Counted from the first letter of the stretch, positions 45,819-53,855 are shown. The stretch: DNA of 64,000 nucleotides from Lachnospiraceae bacterium (GCA_028693705.1 JAQUUX010000001.1:1-64000), one strand, 5' to 3'. A program made the numbers and translations. The notes: a model not told the origin generated them from the sequence alone.

Positions 45819-46682
45819 CTATCTTACTTCCAGCATTTTCTCCAGCATTTTAACAAACCGGACATTTTCTTTCACATCATGGACTCTGACAAAAGCAGCA
45901 CCTCTGAGAACTCCCATTGCGGTAGTCGCTAAAGTTCCTTCCAATCTTTCAGTAACCGGCAAGTCCAAAGTAAGTCCAATCACTGATTTGCGACTGCACC
46001 CCAATAATACCGGATATCCTAAGTCACAGATCTGATCCAGCTTCTGAATGACCTCCAGATTCTGTTCATAGCTTTTGGCAAAACCCACACCCGGATCCAG
46101 AATAATGCTGTCCTTTTCAATACCCGCCCGCTTCGCAATTTCCAAAGTCCGCTTCAGATCACAACAAACATCTTCCATGTAATTCTGATACACTGCTTCT
46201 TTTCTGTTGTGCATCAGACAACTTGGAACTTTATGCCTGGCAATCAATGCGGCCATTTCGCCCTGGTCATATTGTAATCCCCAGATATCGTTTACCAGAT
46301 CAATGCCTGCTGCCAGACCGGCTTCTGCCACCTTCCATTTATAAGTATCAAGAGAGACCGGAATATCAAATCTGGATTTGATTTTTTCTATATAAGGTAA
46401 TACTCTGTTGATTTCTTCTTCCTCTGATAACAAAGTATATCCCGGTCTGGTGGACTCTCCACCCAGGTCCACGATATCAGCCCCCTCTTTTACCATTTCT
46501 TCCACATGAAATAATGCCTTATCCAGTTCATTAAAGGAACCGCCATCAGAAAAAGAATCCGGTGTCACATTCAGAATACCCATTATACAGGTATGACCTT
46601 TATAAAAACTTCTGTTTCCTATTTGAATCGTCTGCCAATCTGTTTTTTTCATAGATACGTCTTCCCCAACCGCCTTTTCCAT
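45819..46682 (-). CDS. folP: Dihydropteroate synthase
   Basis: A 287-residue TIM-barrel enzyme. It shows CIMGILNVTPDSFSDGG, DLGGESTRPGYT, PVSLDTYKWKVAE and IILDPGVGFAKSYEQN, then LLGCSRKS, all dihydropteroate synthase signatures. It joins p-aminobenzoate and the pterin pyrophosphate and is the target of sulfonamides in relatives. An ATG ten residues downstream of the chosen start is also possible. It lies between the HD hydrolase and folBK in the folate operon. Confidence 0.96.
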   Translation of the reverse strand: MEKAVGEDVSMKKTDWQTIQIGNRSFYKGHTCIMGILNVTPDSFSDGGSFNELDKALFHVEEMVKEGADIVDLGGESTRPGYTLLSEEEEINRVLPYIEKIKSRFDIPVSLDTYKWKVAEAGLAAGIDLVNDIWGLQYDQGEMAALIARHKVPSCLMHNRKEAVYQNYMEDVCCDLKRTLEIAKRAGIEKDSIILDPGVGFAKSYEQNLEVIQKLDQICDLGYPVLLGCSRKSVIGLTLDLPVTERLEGTLATTAMGVLRGAAFVRVHDVKENVRFVKMLEKMLEVR

Positions 46683-46698
46683 GCACTTTTCCTAACTG

Positions 46699-47199
46699 TT
46701 ATGCCTGTAGCCTTTTCACCTTTCGATCTTCTTTCCAGTTACATTCTGACTCAACAGGACAATAAAAACATTCCCTGCTCATTTTATCTGCCCGATACAA
46801 AAGTCCGTTTAAATTTCGATTTTCTTTGATACTGCTATCCCTGTGAGATAGAATTGCACTGATAATCAGATCTGTTTCTTCTGTTGTAAAGTGACACTGT
46901 TTTAAAATCTCCGGCGCCAGACTGGCACTTGCCTCTTCGTGCGGTGTCCCATTCTCATATTGTCTGAATCTGCCTATATCATGCAGTAATCCTGCTGCAT
47001 AGATCAATTCCTTTGCAATCCCATACTGCTCCTCCAAATCCAAAATATACGCAATTCGGGATACATGCAAGAAATGGGTTATATTATGACAGCAGAAGCG
47101 TCTGTCTGCCTCTGCTGCCCTGTTTAAGTCCATATATTGTAAAAACAGATCATTTACCAGTATTTCATTTACCCGGTTCATTTCAGTCTTTTTTATCAT
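46699..47199 (-). CDS. HD-domain hydrolase in the folate operon
   Basis: A 166-residue HD-superfamily protein. The metal-binding residues are visible: His in CHNITHFLHVSRIAYIL, His-Asp in AAGLLHDIGRFRQY, and a later ILSHRDSS. The C-terminus has a Cys-rich segment, CFYCPVESECNW. The ATG at 47199 overlaps the folE stop by one base (TAATG). A longer frame running back into folE in another frame is rejected. Substrate unknown. Its position between folE and folP makes it a candidate for dihydroneopterin triphosphate pyrophosphate removal, for which no Nudix gene is present here. That is inference. Confidence 0.85.
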   Translation of the reverse strand: MIKKTEMNRVNEILVNDLFLQYMDLNRAAEADRRFCCHNITHFLHVSRIAYILDLEEQYGIAKELIYAAGLLHDIGRFRQYENGTPHEEASASLAPEILKQCHFTTEETDLIISAILSHRDSSIKENRNLNGLLYRADKMSRECFYCPVESECNWKEDRKVKRLQA

Positions 47200-47753
47200 T
47201 ATTTTGCAAGCCTCAAAAATGTATCCTGTAGTTCTCTGTTCTCTGCAAAAGCACCTCTTGTTACCATGGTAACGGTCTGGCTTCCGGGTTTTCTCACCCC
47301 ACGCATGGTCATGCACATATGCTCTGCCTCTATCATTACCATTACACCCTGCGGTTTTAAATATTCCATAATTGCATCAGCAATCTGAGCTGTGAGCTGC
47401 TCCTGGATCTGTGGACGTCTGGCATATACCTCCACGGTTCTGGCAAGCTTGCTAATACCCACGACTTTGCCATTTGGAATATAGGCTACATGTGCTTTTC
47501 CATAAAAAGGCAATAAATGATGTTCACAGGTGGAATAAAAAGTAATGTCCTTTTCCAGTACCATTTCATTATTGGCAGCTGTAAAGGTTTTGCTTAAAAT
47601 TTCCTCCGGTGTCATCTCCAGTCCACCATATATCTCATGATACATTCTGGCAATCCGTTCCGGAGTTTCCCTTAACCCTTCTCTATTTACATCCTCGCCC
47701 ATGCCTTCTAACAGCAAACGAATTCCTGCTTCTATTTTTTCATCATCAAACAT
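47199..47753 (-). CDS. folE: GTP cyclohydrolase I
   Basis: A 184-residue FolE type IA enzyme that turns GTP into dihydroneopterin triphosphate. It shows the zinc/catalytic segments [20 protein letters not shown] and [21 protein letters not shown], then [19 protein letters not shown]. The Cys and two His ligands are present. It begins 18 bases after folC and overlaps the HD gene by one base. Confidence 0.97.
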   Translation of the reverse strand: MFDDEKIEAGIRLLLEGMGEDVNREGLRETPERIARMYHEIYGGLEMTPEEILSKTFTAANNEMVLEKDITFYSTCEHHLLPFYGKAHVAYIPNGKVVGISKLARTVEVYARRPQIQEQLTAQIADAIMEYLKPQGVMVMIEAEHMCMTMRGVRKPGSQTVTMVTRGAFAENRELQDTFLRLAK

Positions 47754-47771
47754 GACATATCTCCTGTCACT

Positions 47772-49085
47772 TTATTTATTTCTCTTGCTATGCTTTTCCA
47801 CCAGAGTAATCATCTGACCCAGATATGACAATGATCCAAACGCCAGGATCACGCTGTCCGGATCCGCCATAAGATAGCTCATCTCCACAGCTTCCTCCAG
47901 ACTATCCACTGCTGTTACATTAGGCTGATATGCTCTGACCTCTTTTGCCAGTTCATAGGCATCCATAGCGCGTGGATTATCCGGTGTCTTTACCGTGATA
48001 ACTGCACTGGATAAGGGCACTGTTTCCTGTATGATTTTCTCATACTCCTTGTCCCTTAATATTCCCATTATATAGATTATCTTTTTATTTGTAAAATAAA
48101 AACGAATGGTCTCTGCCAGCTTACCTGCCGCATCTTCATTATGAGCCCCATCCACAATAAAATAAGGCTTTTTGGACAGCACCTGAAAGCGTCCCGGCCA
48201 GCTCGTCTCAAGAAAACCTTTTCGAAGTGCTTTTTCAGTTATGCTAAACCCTTTTTTATTTAATACCCTGATCACTTCATATGCAAGTACTGCATTGGTA
48301 ATCTGATAATGACCGGCAAGTGTTATTGTAATTGCTTTTAAACTATCATAATCAAAGCGTTGTTTTTCCAATCCGTATTTAATCTTTTTGGCTGTTTCCG
48401 GATCTGCAATGGAAATCTCGCAGTCCATTGATTTTGCCACACGCCTGATAACCGCTTCAGCTTCCGAAGCTTGTTTCATACTCACAACCTGACAGCCTCT
48501 TTTAATAATACCTGCTTTTTGTTCTGCAATCTCAGTAAGTGTCTTTCCCAGAAACTTCATATGGTCCATACTAATAGAAGTCAGTACTGCCACTAATGTA
48601 TTTTTGATTAAATTGGTGGCATCCATTTTTCCGCCCATACCGGTTTCCAATACTACAACGTCACATTCTTTTTTCTGAAAATATAAAAAGGCCATAGCGG
48701 TATCCAATTCAAAAGGCGTAGGATGCGGCAGTCCACGTTCCACCATACGATCCACGGCTTCCTTGACCTGCCCGGACAGTTCGGTAAAATCCTTCTGTGA
48801 AATCATTCTCCCGTTTACCTGTATTCGCTCTCTGTATTCAAAAATCGTGGGAGAAATATATCGTCCCACCTTGTACCCTGCTGCTTTTAATATAGTAGAT
48901 ACATAGGCCAACACCGATCCTTTTCCATTTGTACCCGCAATATGCACAAATTGCAAAGCATCCTGTGGATTATCCAGTTCTGCGCATAACGCCCTGATAC
49001 TGTCAAGTCCCGGCACGATTCCATATTTTCCTGCATCTTCCAAATACTCCAGAACTGTTTTATAATTCCATTTTTCCTGTTCCAT
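47772..49085 (-). CDS. folC: Folylpolyglutamate synthase/dihydrofolate synthase
   Basis: A 437-residue Mur-ligase-type enzyme that adds glutamate to folates and makes dihydrofolate from dihydropteroate. It has the P-loop HIAGTNGKGSVLAYV (about 48-62), KVGRYISPTIFEYRERI, VVLETGMGGKMDATN and, in the C-terminal domain, VDGAHNEDAAGKL. First gene of the fol operon; divergent from the CmpB-family gene with a 36-base gap, so both promoters must overlap. Confidence 0.95.
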   Translation of the reverse strand: MEQEKWNYKTVLEYLEDAGKYGIVPGLDSIRALCAELDNPQDALQFVHIAGTNGKGSVLAYVSTILKAAGYKVGRYISPTIFEYRERIQVNGRMISQKDFTELSGQVKEAVDRMVERGLPHPTPFELDTAMAFLYFQKKECDVVVLETGMGGKMDATNLIKNTLVAVLTSISMDHMKFLGKTLTEIAEQKAGIIKRGCQVVSMKQASEAEAVIRRVAKSMDCEISIADPETAKKIKYGLEKQRFDYDSLKAITITLAGHYQITNAVLAYEVIRVLNKKGFSITEKALRKGFLETSWPGRFQVLSKKPYFIVDGAHNEDAAGKLAETIRFYFTNKKIIYIMGILRDKEYEKIIQETVPLSSAVITVKTPDNPRAMDAYELAKEVRAYQPNVTAVDSLEEAVEMSYLMADPDSVILAFGSLSYLGQMITLVEKHSKRNK

Positions 49086-49121
49086 CTGTATATTTTCCTT
49101 ATTTCGGTTGATACTATTTTC

Positions 49122-49520
49122 ATGAAAAAATTTATTGTAAACTTCATTCGATGCGGCACCATTGGCTGGTGTCTGGAAATCATATTTACAGCACTCTACT
49201 CATTCAGGCGACGGGATATGACACTAAAAGGCTTTACCTCTCTCTGGATGTTTCCCATCTATGGCATGGGTGCTTTCATCACCCCACTATATCACAAACT
49301 CCATAAAAAAAGCACCCCGGAAAGAGGTGTTTTTTTTATGTGTGGTATTTTTGCTGTTGAATACGTTACCGGACGAATACTTCAGGCTAAATCCATGTGT
49401 CCCTGGAATTACCACCGTTGCCGCTGGCAGGTACATGATTTGATTCGTCTGGATTATGCACCCTGTTGGTTTTTCACGGGGTTATTGTTTGAGAAAATAT
49501 TGTGTAAAAATAAAATGTAA
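49122..49520 (+). CDS. Small membrane protein of the CmpB (PF06541) type
   Basis: A 132-residue protein with about four membrane segments. It matches the family by FIRCGTIGWCLEIIFTALYS, GFTSLWMFPIYGMGAFITPLY, VEYVTGRILQ and WNYHRCRWQVHDLIRLDYAPCWFFTGLLFE. The family is often annotated as a putative ABC permease but lacks evidence for transport. The gene at 63083-64000 belongs to the same broad family. Between 49311 and 49333 an A-run and T-run can form a small hairpin inside the gene. Single gene, divergent from folC. Confidence 0.78.
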   Translation: MKKFIVNFIRCGTIGWCLEIIFTALYSFRRRDMTLKGFTSLWMFPIYGMGAFITPLYHKLHKKSTPERGVFFMCGIFAVEYVTGRILQAKSMCPWNYHRCRWQVHDLIRLDYAPCWFFTGLLFEKILCKNKM

Positions 49521-49538
49521 AGCATATTATCGCCCCGT

Positions 49539-49754
49539 TCAGCGTTCATTTTGCTCATATTCTTCCATGAAAAGGCCAAAAATATATAATGGTGATTGTC
49601 CGTAAAGCCCCGTCTCATCATCGGCCAAAGACGCTCCCACTGAAGATTCATAAAAAGCTTTCATGGCTTCTTCACTGGTCATGCTATATTTTTCCATTAT
49701 TTTCTTAATAATTTCAGGAATAATAGTAGCTCGCGTTACATAATGTTCCATCAT
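49539..49754 (-). CDS. DUF3791-family protein (second copy)
   Basis: A 71-residue helical protein, IIPEIIKKIMEKYSMTSEEAMKAFYESSVGASLADDETGLYGQSPLYIFGLFMEEYE by content. It matches the DUF3791 pattern of a helix-turn-helix followed by a segment ending in an aromatic-rich helix. The ATG directly follows the DUF3990 stop (TAAATG) with GGAGG inside that gene's end. It is the third gene of a DUF3791-DUF3990-DUF3791 set. An antitoxin or partner role is inferred from linkage. Confidence 0.75.
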   Translation of the reverse strand: MMEHYVTRATIIPEIIKKIMEKYSMTSEEAMKAFYESSVGASLADDETGLYGQSPLYIFGLFMEEYEQNER

Positions 49755-50252
49755 TTATACCTCCACCGTTTCCACATATTTCAGATACTGTAAAGACTTC
49801 TGAGAACAAAATGCAATCTGATTGTTAATTTTCTCAAATTTCAGTCTTTCAATTGCATCCTCTCTTCTCATAATTCCCTGCATAACATAAGAAACTGTCT
49901 CTCCAACATTATCATTGGCAATATTACCAATAACAATATCATACTGGTGCTTATATAAAATATCACTTCTGCATTGTAGAACCATATCCAGCCATTGCGC
50001 TGATGGACCGGAAAATCTCATCACACGCAATTCCTTACTGGCAGCTTTTTCGTCCCAATCATATCTATTTATGACAGCTCTGCAAACAGCCTTTTCACGC
50101 CTTTCAGCAATTTTGGCTCTGCGAACAGCCCATCGCCTCGCCTGGTCTTCAATATCTGTCGTGTAAAAGGCAAAACCAAAATCCCGACCAATTTCACTGA
50201 TTCTTATTTCTGGATTTTCTACTCTTTCAGTAGAACCATGATATACAATCAT
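49755..50252 (-). CDS. DUF3990 protein, ADP-ribosyltransferase-like
   Basis: A 165-residue protein matching DUF3990. The start MIVYHGSTERVENPEI and RDFGFAFYTTDIEDQARRWAVRRA give the pattern His-Gly-Ser/Thr ... Phe-Gly-x-x-Phe-Tyr-x-Thr seen in ADP-ribosyltransferase folds, where the first part binds NAD. A likely third catalytic residue is not certain from inspection. It overlaps the upstream DUF3791 gene by 4 bases and abuts the downstream one. A toxin that modifies a cellular target, neutralised by its neighbours, is the simplest guess; no activity is proven. Confidence 0.8.
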   Translation of the reverse strand: MIVYHGSTERVENPEIRISEIGRDFGFAFYTTDIEDQARRWAVRRAKIAERREKAVCRAVINRYDWDEKAASKELRVMRFSGPSAQWLDMVLQCRSDILYKHQYDIVIGNIANDNVGETVSYVMQGIMRREDAIERLKFEKINNQIAFCSQKSLQYLKYVETVEV

Positions 50253-50449
50253 CCTTTATTCCTTCCTAAATATTCATCACAAAACTGCATCATATATTCC
50301 ATGCTCATACCATGAAGATCCTCATAATCCTCTCGCAACATGTTCAGGAGCCCTTCCTTTTCAAAAAGAGCATAAACTTCATTACTTGGCATATTTATAT
50401 GTTTGCTGTAATATTCAACGCAAAATGTTTCAAATGACAATTGACTCAT
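50249..50449 (-). CDS. DUF3791-family protein (first copy)
   Basis: A 66-residue protein: LSFETFCVEYYSKHINMPSNEVYALFEKEGLL, then a helix ending MEYMMQFCDEYLG, typical of DUF3791. AGGTGG lies ahead of the ATG. It overlaps the DUF3990 start by 4 bases (ATGA). Together they form a compact module resembling a toxin-antitoxin pair. Confidence 0.78.
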   Translation of the reverse strand: MSQLSFETFCVEYYSKHINMPSNEVYALFEKEGLLNMLREDYEDLHGMSMEYMMQFCDEYLGRNKG

Positions 50450-50496
50450 GATCCACCTTTCCCCTAAGTATTATCCCACGCATTTGTCATATTACG

Positions 50497-50877
50497 TCAG
50501 TCTAAATCTGCCGAATCCAGATCATTCATTTCCCCTGCATTGATGTTCAGAGTATTTAATGTTCTGCGCTTGATTCTGGCCTTCTCAGAAGCATCCAAAA
50601 TAAAATCCTTTACTTCCTTTGCATTTCTAATATGTTCTAATAAAAGCTTTGGATTGGTAGTATCACCGGTATAGCAGACTACAGTCCCCAGACCAAAGAT
50701 ACGCTCCATTAAAGAACGTTCTAACTCCACATCCTGGATTTTATACATGTAGCAATCGTTTTCTCGCTTATTCAAAAATCCGCTATCCACTGTCAGTATG
50801 TCTTCCTTTATATAATAATCCGTGAATGTAAGTGGCAGACCTAAGAACAACCAGCGTTTCTTTTCCTGATATTCCAT
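50497..50877 (-). CDS. Bacterial PH-domain (DUF304-like) protein
   Basis: A 126-residue soluble protein. The pattern RWLFLGLPLTFTDYYIKEDILTVDSGFLNKRENDCYMYKIQDVELERSLMERIFGLGTVVCY (in pieces) is that of bacterial PH domains: beta strands, then an Ile-x-Asp-Val-Glu-x-x-x-Ser segment, then a helix (KLLLEHIRNAKEVKDFIL). No membrane helix is present, unlike many relatives. The ATG at 50877 has GGAGGG 8 bases upstream; the alternative 15 bases out lacks one. Function unknown. Confidence 0.82.
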   Translation of the reverse strand: MEYQEKKRWLFLGLPLTFTDYYIKEDILTVDSGFLNKRENDCYMYKIQDVELERSLMERIFGLGTVVCYTGDTTNPKLLLEHIRNAKEVKDFILDASEKARIKRRTLNTLNINAGEMNDLDSADLD

Positions 50878-50977
50878 TATGTTTCCCTCCATATTTTACA
50901 TAAAAAATTTTTCATATAAATTCATTTTCAACCATGACCGGAATAATGTCAAATGATTATTTTTTAATGAAATAATC

Positions 50978-51006
50978 TTGAATCCCTACCCCCGTTATGC
51001 TATCAT
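50978..51006 (+). promoter_or_regulatory. Promoter of pyrBI
   Basis: TTGAAT (50978-50983), 17-base spacer ending TGC, TATCAT (51001-51006). The leader is about 40 bases with AAGGAG before the ATG. No PyrR-type attenuator is seen. Confidence 0.6.
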
Positions 51007-51049
51007 TTCTTGAACCATAAAATCATAAAAAAATAAAGGAGACGAATGT

Positions 51050-51961
51050 ATGCGACATTTAATGAGTCCTCTTGATTTCTCTGCCGAAGAACTGGAAAAG
51101 CTGTTCGATCTGGCAAATGATATCGAGAATAATCCGGCAAAATATGCACATATCTGTGCCGGCAAGAAATTAGCTACCTGTTTCTATGAACCAAGCACAC
51201 GAACCCGTTTAAGTTTTGAGTCCGCAATGTTAAATCTGGGAGGGAACGTGATTGGTTTTTCAGATGCCAATTCTTCTTCCGCATCCAAAGGTGAAAGTGT
51301 TTCCGACACCATCCGCGTCATCTCCTGTTTTGCAGATATATGCGCTATGCGTCATCCAAAAGAAGGTGCTCCTATGGTAGCTGCCAGTAAATCCAAGATT
51401 CCGGTCATTAACGCCGGTGATGGTGGACATCAGCATCCTACCCAGACACTTACCGATCTGTTAACCATCCGTTCCTTAAAAGGACGTCTTAATCATTTTA
51501 CCATTGGTCTTTGTGGTGATTTGAAATTCGGCAGAACTGTTCATTCTCTTATCAATGCCCTTTCCCGTTACGAGGATATTTCCTTTATTTTCATTTCCCC
51601 GGAGGAATTGCGCGTACCGGACTACATCATTGATATGTTAAAGGAGAAAAATCTCTCCTATAAAGAAGTCATCAGCTTAGATGATGTTATGCCTGAACTG
51701 GATCTGCTTTATATGACACGTGTACAGAAAGAACGTTTCTTTAATGAAGAAGACTACATCCGCTTAAAGGATTTTTATATTTTGACCAAAGCAAAAATGG
51801 AACTCGCTAAACCGGACATGCTGGTCTTACATCCACTCCCACGTGTAAACGAGATTTCTGTAGAGGTTGACGATGACCCAAGAGCAGCATACTTTAAGCA
51901 GGTACAATACGGTGTCTATGTCCGCATGGCACTGATCCTCACTTTATTGGAACTGGCATAA
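51050..51961 (+). CDS. pyrB: Aspartate carbamoyltransferase catalytic subunit
   Basis: A 303-residue enzyme for pyrimidine synthesis that joins carbamoyl phosphate and aspartate. It has the carbamoyl-phosphate motif [13 protein letters not shown] (S49-T-R-T), [14 protein letters not shown] and LHPLPR. Length fits the class B catalytic chain. It is followed 39 bases later by the regulatory chain gene pyrI, so the enzyme should be an allosteric PyrB-PyrI holoenzyme. Confidence 0.97.
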   Translation: MRHLMSPLDFSAEELEKLFDLANDIENNPAKYAHICAGKKLATCFYEPSTRTRLSFESAMLNLGGNVIGFSDANSSSASKGESVSDTIRVISCFADICAMRHPKEGAPMVAASKSKIPVINAGDGGHQHPTQTLTDLLTIRSLKGRLNHFTIGLCGDLKFGRTVHSLINALSRYEDISFIFISPEELRVPDYIIDMLKEKNLSYKEVISLDDVMPELDLLYMTRVQKERFFNEEDYIRLKDFYILTKAKMELAKPDMLVLHPLPRVNEISVEVDDDPRAAYFKQVQYGVYVRMALILTLLELA

Positions 51962-52000
51962 TGTATCTACTGACATATTATTAAAGAATGGAGATCTGCT

Positions 52001-52429
52001 ATGTTAAATGTAGGAAAAATTGAAGAAGGATTCGTCCTGGATCATATTAAAGCAGGCGCAAGCCTTACCATATACCATCAGTTAGGTTTAGACAAACTCG
52101 ACTGTACCGTTGCCATCATCAAAAATGCCCGCAGTAACAAGATGGGCCGAAAAGATATTTTAAAAGTAGAATGTGACATCGACACCCTGGACCTGGATAT
52201 CTTAGCATTCATCGACCACAACATTACCGTTAATGTAATCAAAAACGGAGAAATTGTTCGCAAAAAAGATCTGGTAATGCCAAAAGAAATTGTAAATATC
52301 CTGAAATGCAAAAATCCCCGCTGTATTACTTCTATTGAACAGGAATTATCGCATATTTTCGTGTTGTCCAGCGATGGAGAGTCTTATCATTGCAAGTATT
52401 GTGAGGAGAAGTACGGAAAGCTTATGTAG
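52001..52429 (+). CDS. pyrI: Aspartate carbamoyltransferase regulatory subunit
   Basis: A 142-residue regulatory chain. The N-terminal nucleotide-binding domain (about 1-95) carries GFVLDHIKAGASLTIYHQLGL. The C-terminal zinc domain has four Cys ligands at 103, 108, 131 and 134 (CKNPRC ... CKYC). It binds CTP or ATP effectors and links catalytic trimers. The stop codon at 52427-52429 is followed 2 bases later by the palindrome opening the second noncoding element. Confidence 0.96.
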   Translation: MLNVGKIEEGFVLDHIKAGASLTIYHQLGLDKLDCTVAIIKNARSNKMGRKDILKVECDIDTLDLDILAFIDHNITVNVIKNGEIVRKKDLVMPKEIVNILKCKNPRCITSIEQELSHIFVLSSDGESYHCKYCEEKYGKLM

Positions 52430-52435
52430 GTTAAA

Positions 52436-52749
52436 CTGCAGTTTAGCAACTTAAAAAATAATGTTTATAATGAGACGGCAATGGTGTGGGTGTGTATCCT
52501 TCCATTGCCGCTCACACGTATAAAAGCCACTAAATCATTCCATTTAGATTGCAGCTACTTACGCTAACGGAACCAATCGCCATCCTGGCTCTGAGGTTCC
52601 TTTCCGGGCATCCTTGCCCGGAATAGCTGTGGTAACAGTTGGAATGATTAAGTGGCTTTAATACATGTTCACAGGCAATAGAAGAATACACACCCGCATC
52701 ACTGCCTGTTCGTTACATTCATTATTCTTTTCAAGTTGCCAATCTGCAG
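52436..52749 (+). repeat. Element copy 2, foldback 1
   Basis: Same nested plan as copy 1. The apical region is almost identical. Differences fall mostly in arms and keep pairing on the plus strand; for example AGCTGT/ACAGCT has become AGCTGT/ACAGTT, a G-U pair. The arm inside the outer helix changed on both sides, AACTTAAAAAATAATG with CATTATTCTTTTCAAGTT, and still pairs. Confidence 0.8.
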
Positions 52750-52839
52750 TTAACCCAGTCTGTAGCCAAGGCCAGACTATTGCAACTATTCATTTGCCGT
52801 AACTGGGGTCTATGCATCACCGGGCATCATAAACTGCAG
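52744..52839 (+). repeat. Element copy 2, foldback 2 (inverted relative to copy 1)
   Basis: Bounded by AATCTGCAGTT and AACTGCAGATT. Its sequence from 52756, GTCTGTAGCCAAGGCCAGAC and onward through GTAACTGGGGTC to CCGGGCATC, aligns with the reverse complement of 29034-29106 in copy 1. About 70 bases of copy 1 foldback 2 are missing. Confidence 0.8.
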
Positions 52840-53044
52840 ATTGAAGGAAATACAGATTGCCGTAAAACGAGGTTCAGCCGTGTATCGTATGCGAACAAGC
52901 ACTGTAAACACGTCTGTACTTAGTTCGCGTCTTATGCGAACTTATGTACAGCTACGTGTTTACCGTAGTGAAAACGGGCTTGTGAGCATATGATACACGG
53001 CTGAACCGTCCCTTTACATCAATCCTTATTTCTTTAACCTTCAG
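52834..53044 (+). repeat. Element copy 2, foldback 3
   Basis: Outer arms pair through GGTTCAGCCGTGTATC with GATACACGGCTGAACC. Tip helices: GTAAACACGT/ACGTGTTTAC (52904-52913, 52954-52963), TGTAC/GTACA (52915-52919, 52946-52950), GTTCGC/GCGAAC (52923-52928, 52936-52941) with a 7-base loop. The junction is again C opposite GCT, and GTGAAAAC follows where copy 1 has GCGAAAGC. Confidence 0.85.
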
Positions 53045-53045
53045 T

Positions 53046-53855
53046 TTACTTCTCTTTGGAGAACAGTATCCTATCATTATCCAACTGCGCTCCCACATTT
53101 TCCTTAAACTTCGTCAGCAGATCATCTACTGTCATCTTTGTTCTTTCTTCTCCATAGATATCCGATACGATCCTTCCGGAATCCATCATCAGTGTTCTGT
53201 TTCCCAGTTCCAGTGCCTGGTGCATGTTATGGGTTACCATAAGGCAGGTAATGCCTCGTTCTGCAATGATATCCTTAGTCAGTTTCAGAACTTTTTCAGC
53301 CGTTGCAGGATCCAATGCTGCGGTATGTTCATCCAGTAACAGGATCTTTGGCGTTACCATAGTTGCCATGAGAAGTGTCAGTGCCTGTCTCTGACCTCCG
53401 GATAATAATCCAACCGGCTGTTTTAACCGGTCTTCCAGCCCCATATCCAATAGTGCCAGCTGTTCTCTGAACTTTTCCTTATCCTTCTTGGACAAACGGC
53501 TGAAGAACTGATGACTCTTTGTTGATGCTCTAAGGTATGCCAGGGTAAGATTTTCTTCTATCGTCATATGCGGAGCAGTTCCCAGTAATGGATCCTGGAA
53601 TAAGTGTCCGATCATTTTGCTTCGTTTATATTCCGGTACATAGGTGATATTCTCGTCATCCAGGATAATATCTCCTTCATCTACATAAAAGGAGCCGGTA
53701 ATAGCATTAAACATAGTGGATTTTCCTGCACCATTACTACCGATAATGGTTGCAAAATCCCCATTATCCAAATGAAGATTTACGTGACTCAAAGCAGATT
53801 TTTCATTTACTGTACCCGGATTAAAGGTCTTGGATATATTTTTTAATTCTAACAT
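53046..53855 (-). CDS. ABC transporter ATP-binding protein, probably tryptophan uptake
   Basis: A 269-residue ATPase with Walker A IIGSNGAGKSTMFNAI, a Q-loop, signature LLSGGQRQALTLLMATM and Walker B ILLLDEHTAALDPATAEK. It belongs to the type that pairs with a LivH-like permease and a PF04392 binding protein. It ends the three-gene unit under a Trp T-box, so tryptophan is the likely substrate. The stop codon abuts the noncoding element. Confidence 0.9.
   Translation of the reverse strand: MLELKNISKTFNPGTVNEKSALSHVNLHLDNGDFATIIGSNGAGKSTMFNAITGSFYVDEGDIILDDENITYVPEYKRSKMIGHLFQDPLLGTAPHMTIEENLTLAYLRASTKSHQFFSRLSKKDKEKFREQLALLDMGLEDRLKQPVGLLSGGQRQALTLLMATMVTPKILLLDEHTAALDPATAEKVLKLTKDIIAERGITCLMVTHNMHQALELGNRTLMMDSGRIVSDIYGEERTKMTVDDLLTKFKENVGAQLDNDRILFSKEK

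Larger units (their letters stand above)
52432..53044 (+). repeat. Composite three-foldback element, copy 2
   Basis: A 613-bp noncoding element with the same plan as the one at 28656-29306 and in the same orientation. It opens with the identical palindrome TAAACTGCAGTTTA. Joints are CTGCAG at 52436, 52744 and 52834, and a decayed CTTCAG at 53039. It sits between pyrI (plus) and a convergent ABC ATPase gene (minus), ending one base before the latter's stop codon. The first foldback is nearly the same as in copy 1, the second is inverted and shorter, and the third keeps structure but not sequence. Confidence 0.85.

Noticed and set aside
47200-47316. Longer HD-hydrolase start inside folE
   Set aside because: It reads through folE codons in another frame; the one-base overlap start at 47199 leaves a complete HD domain.
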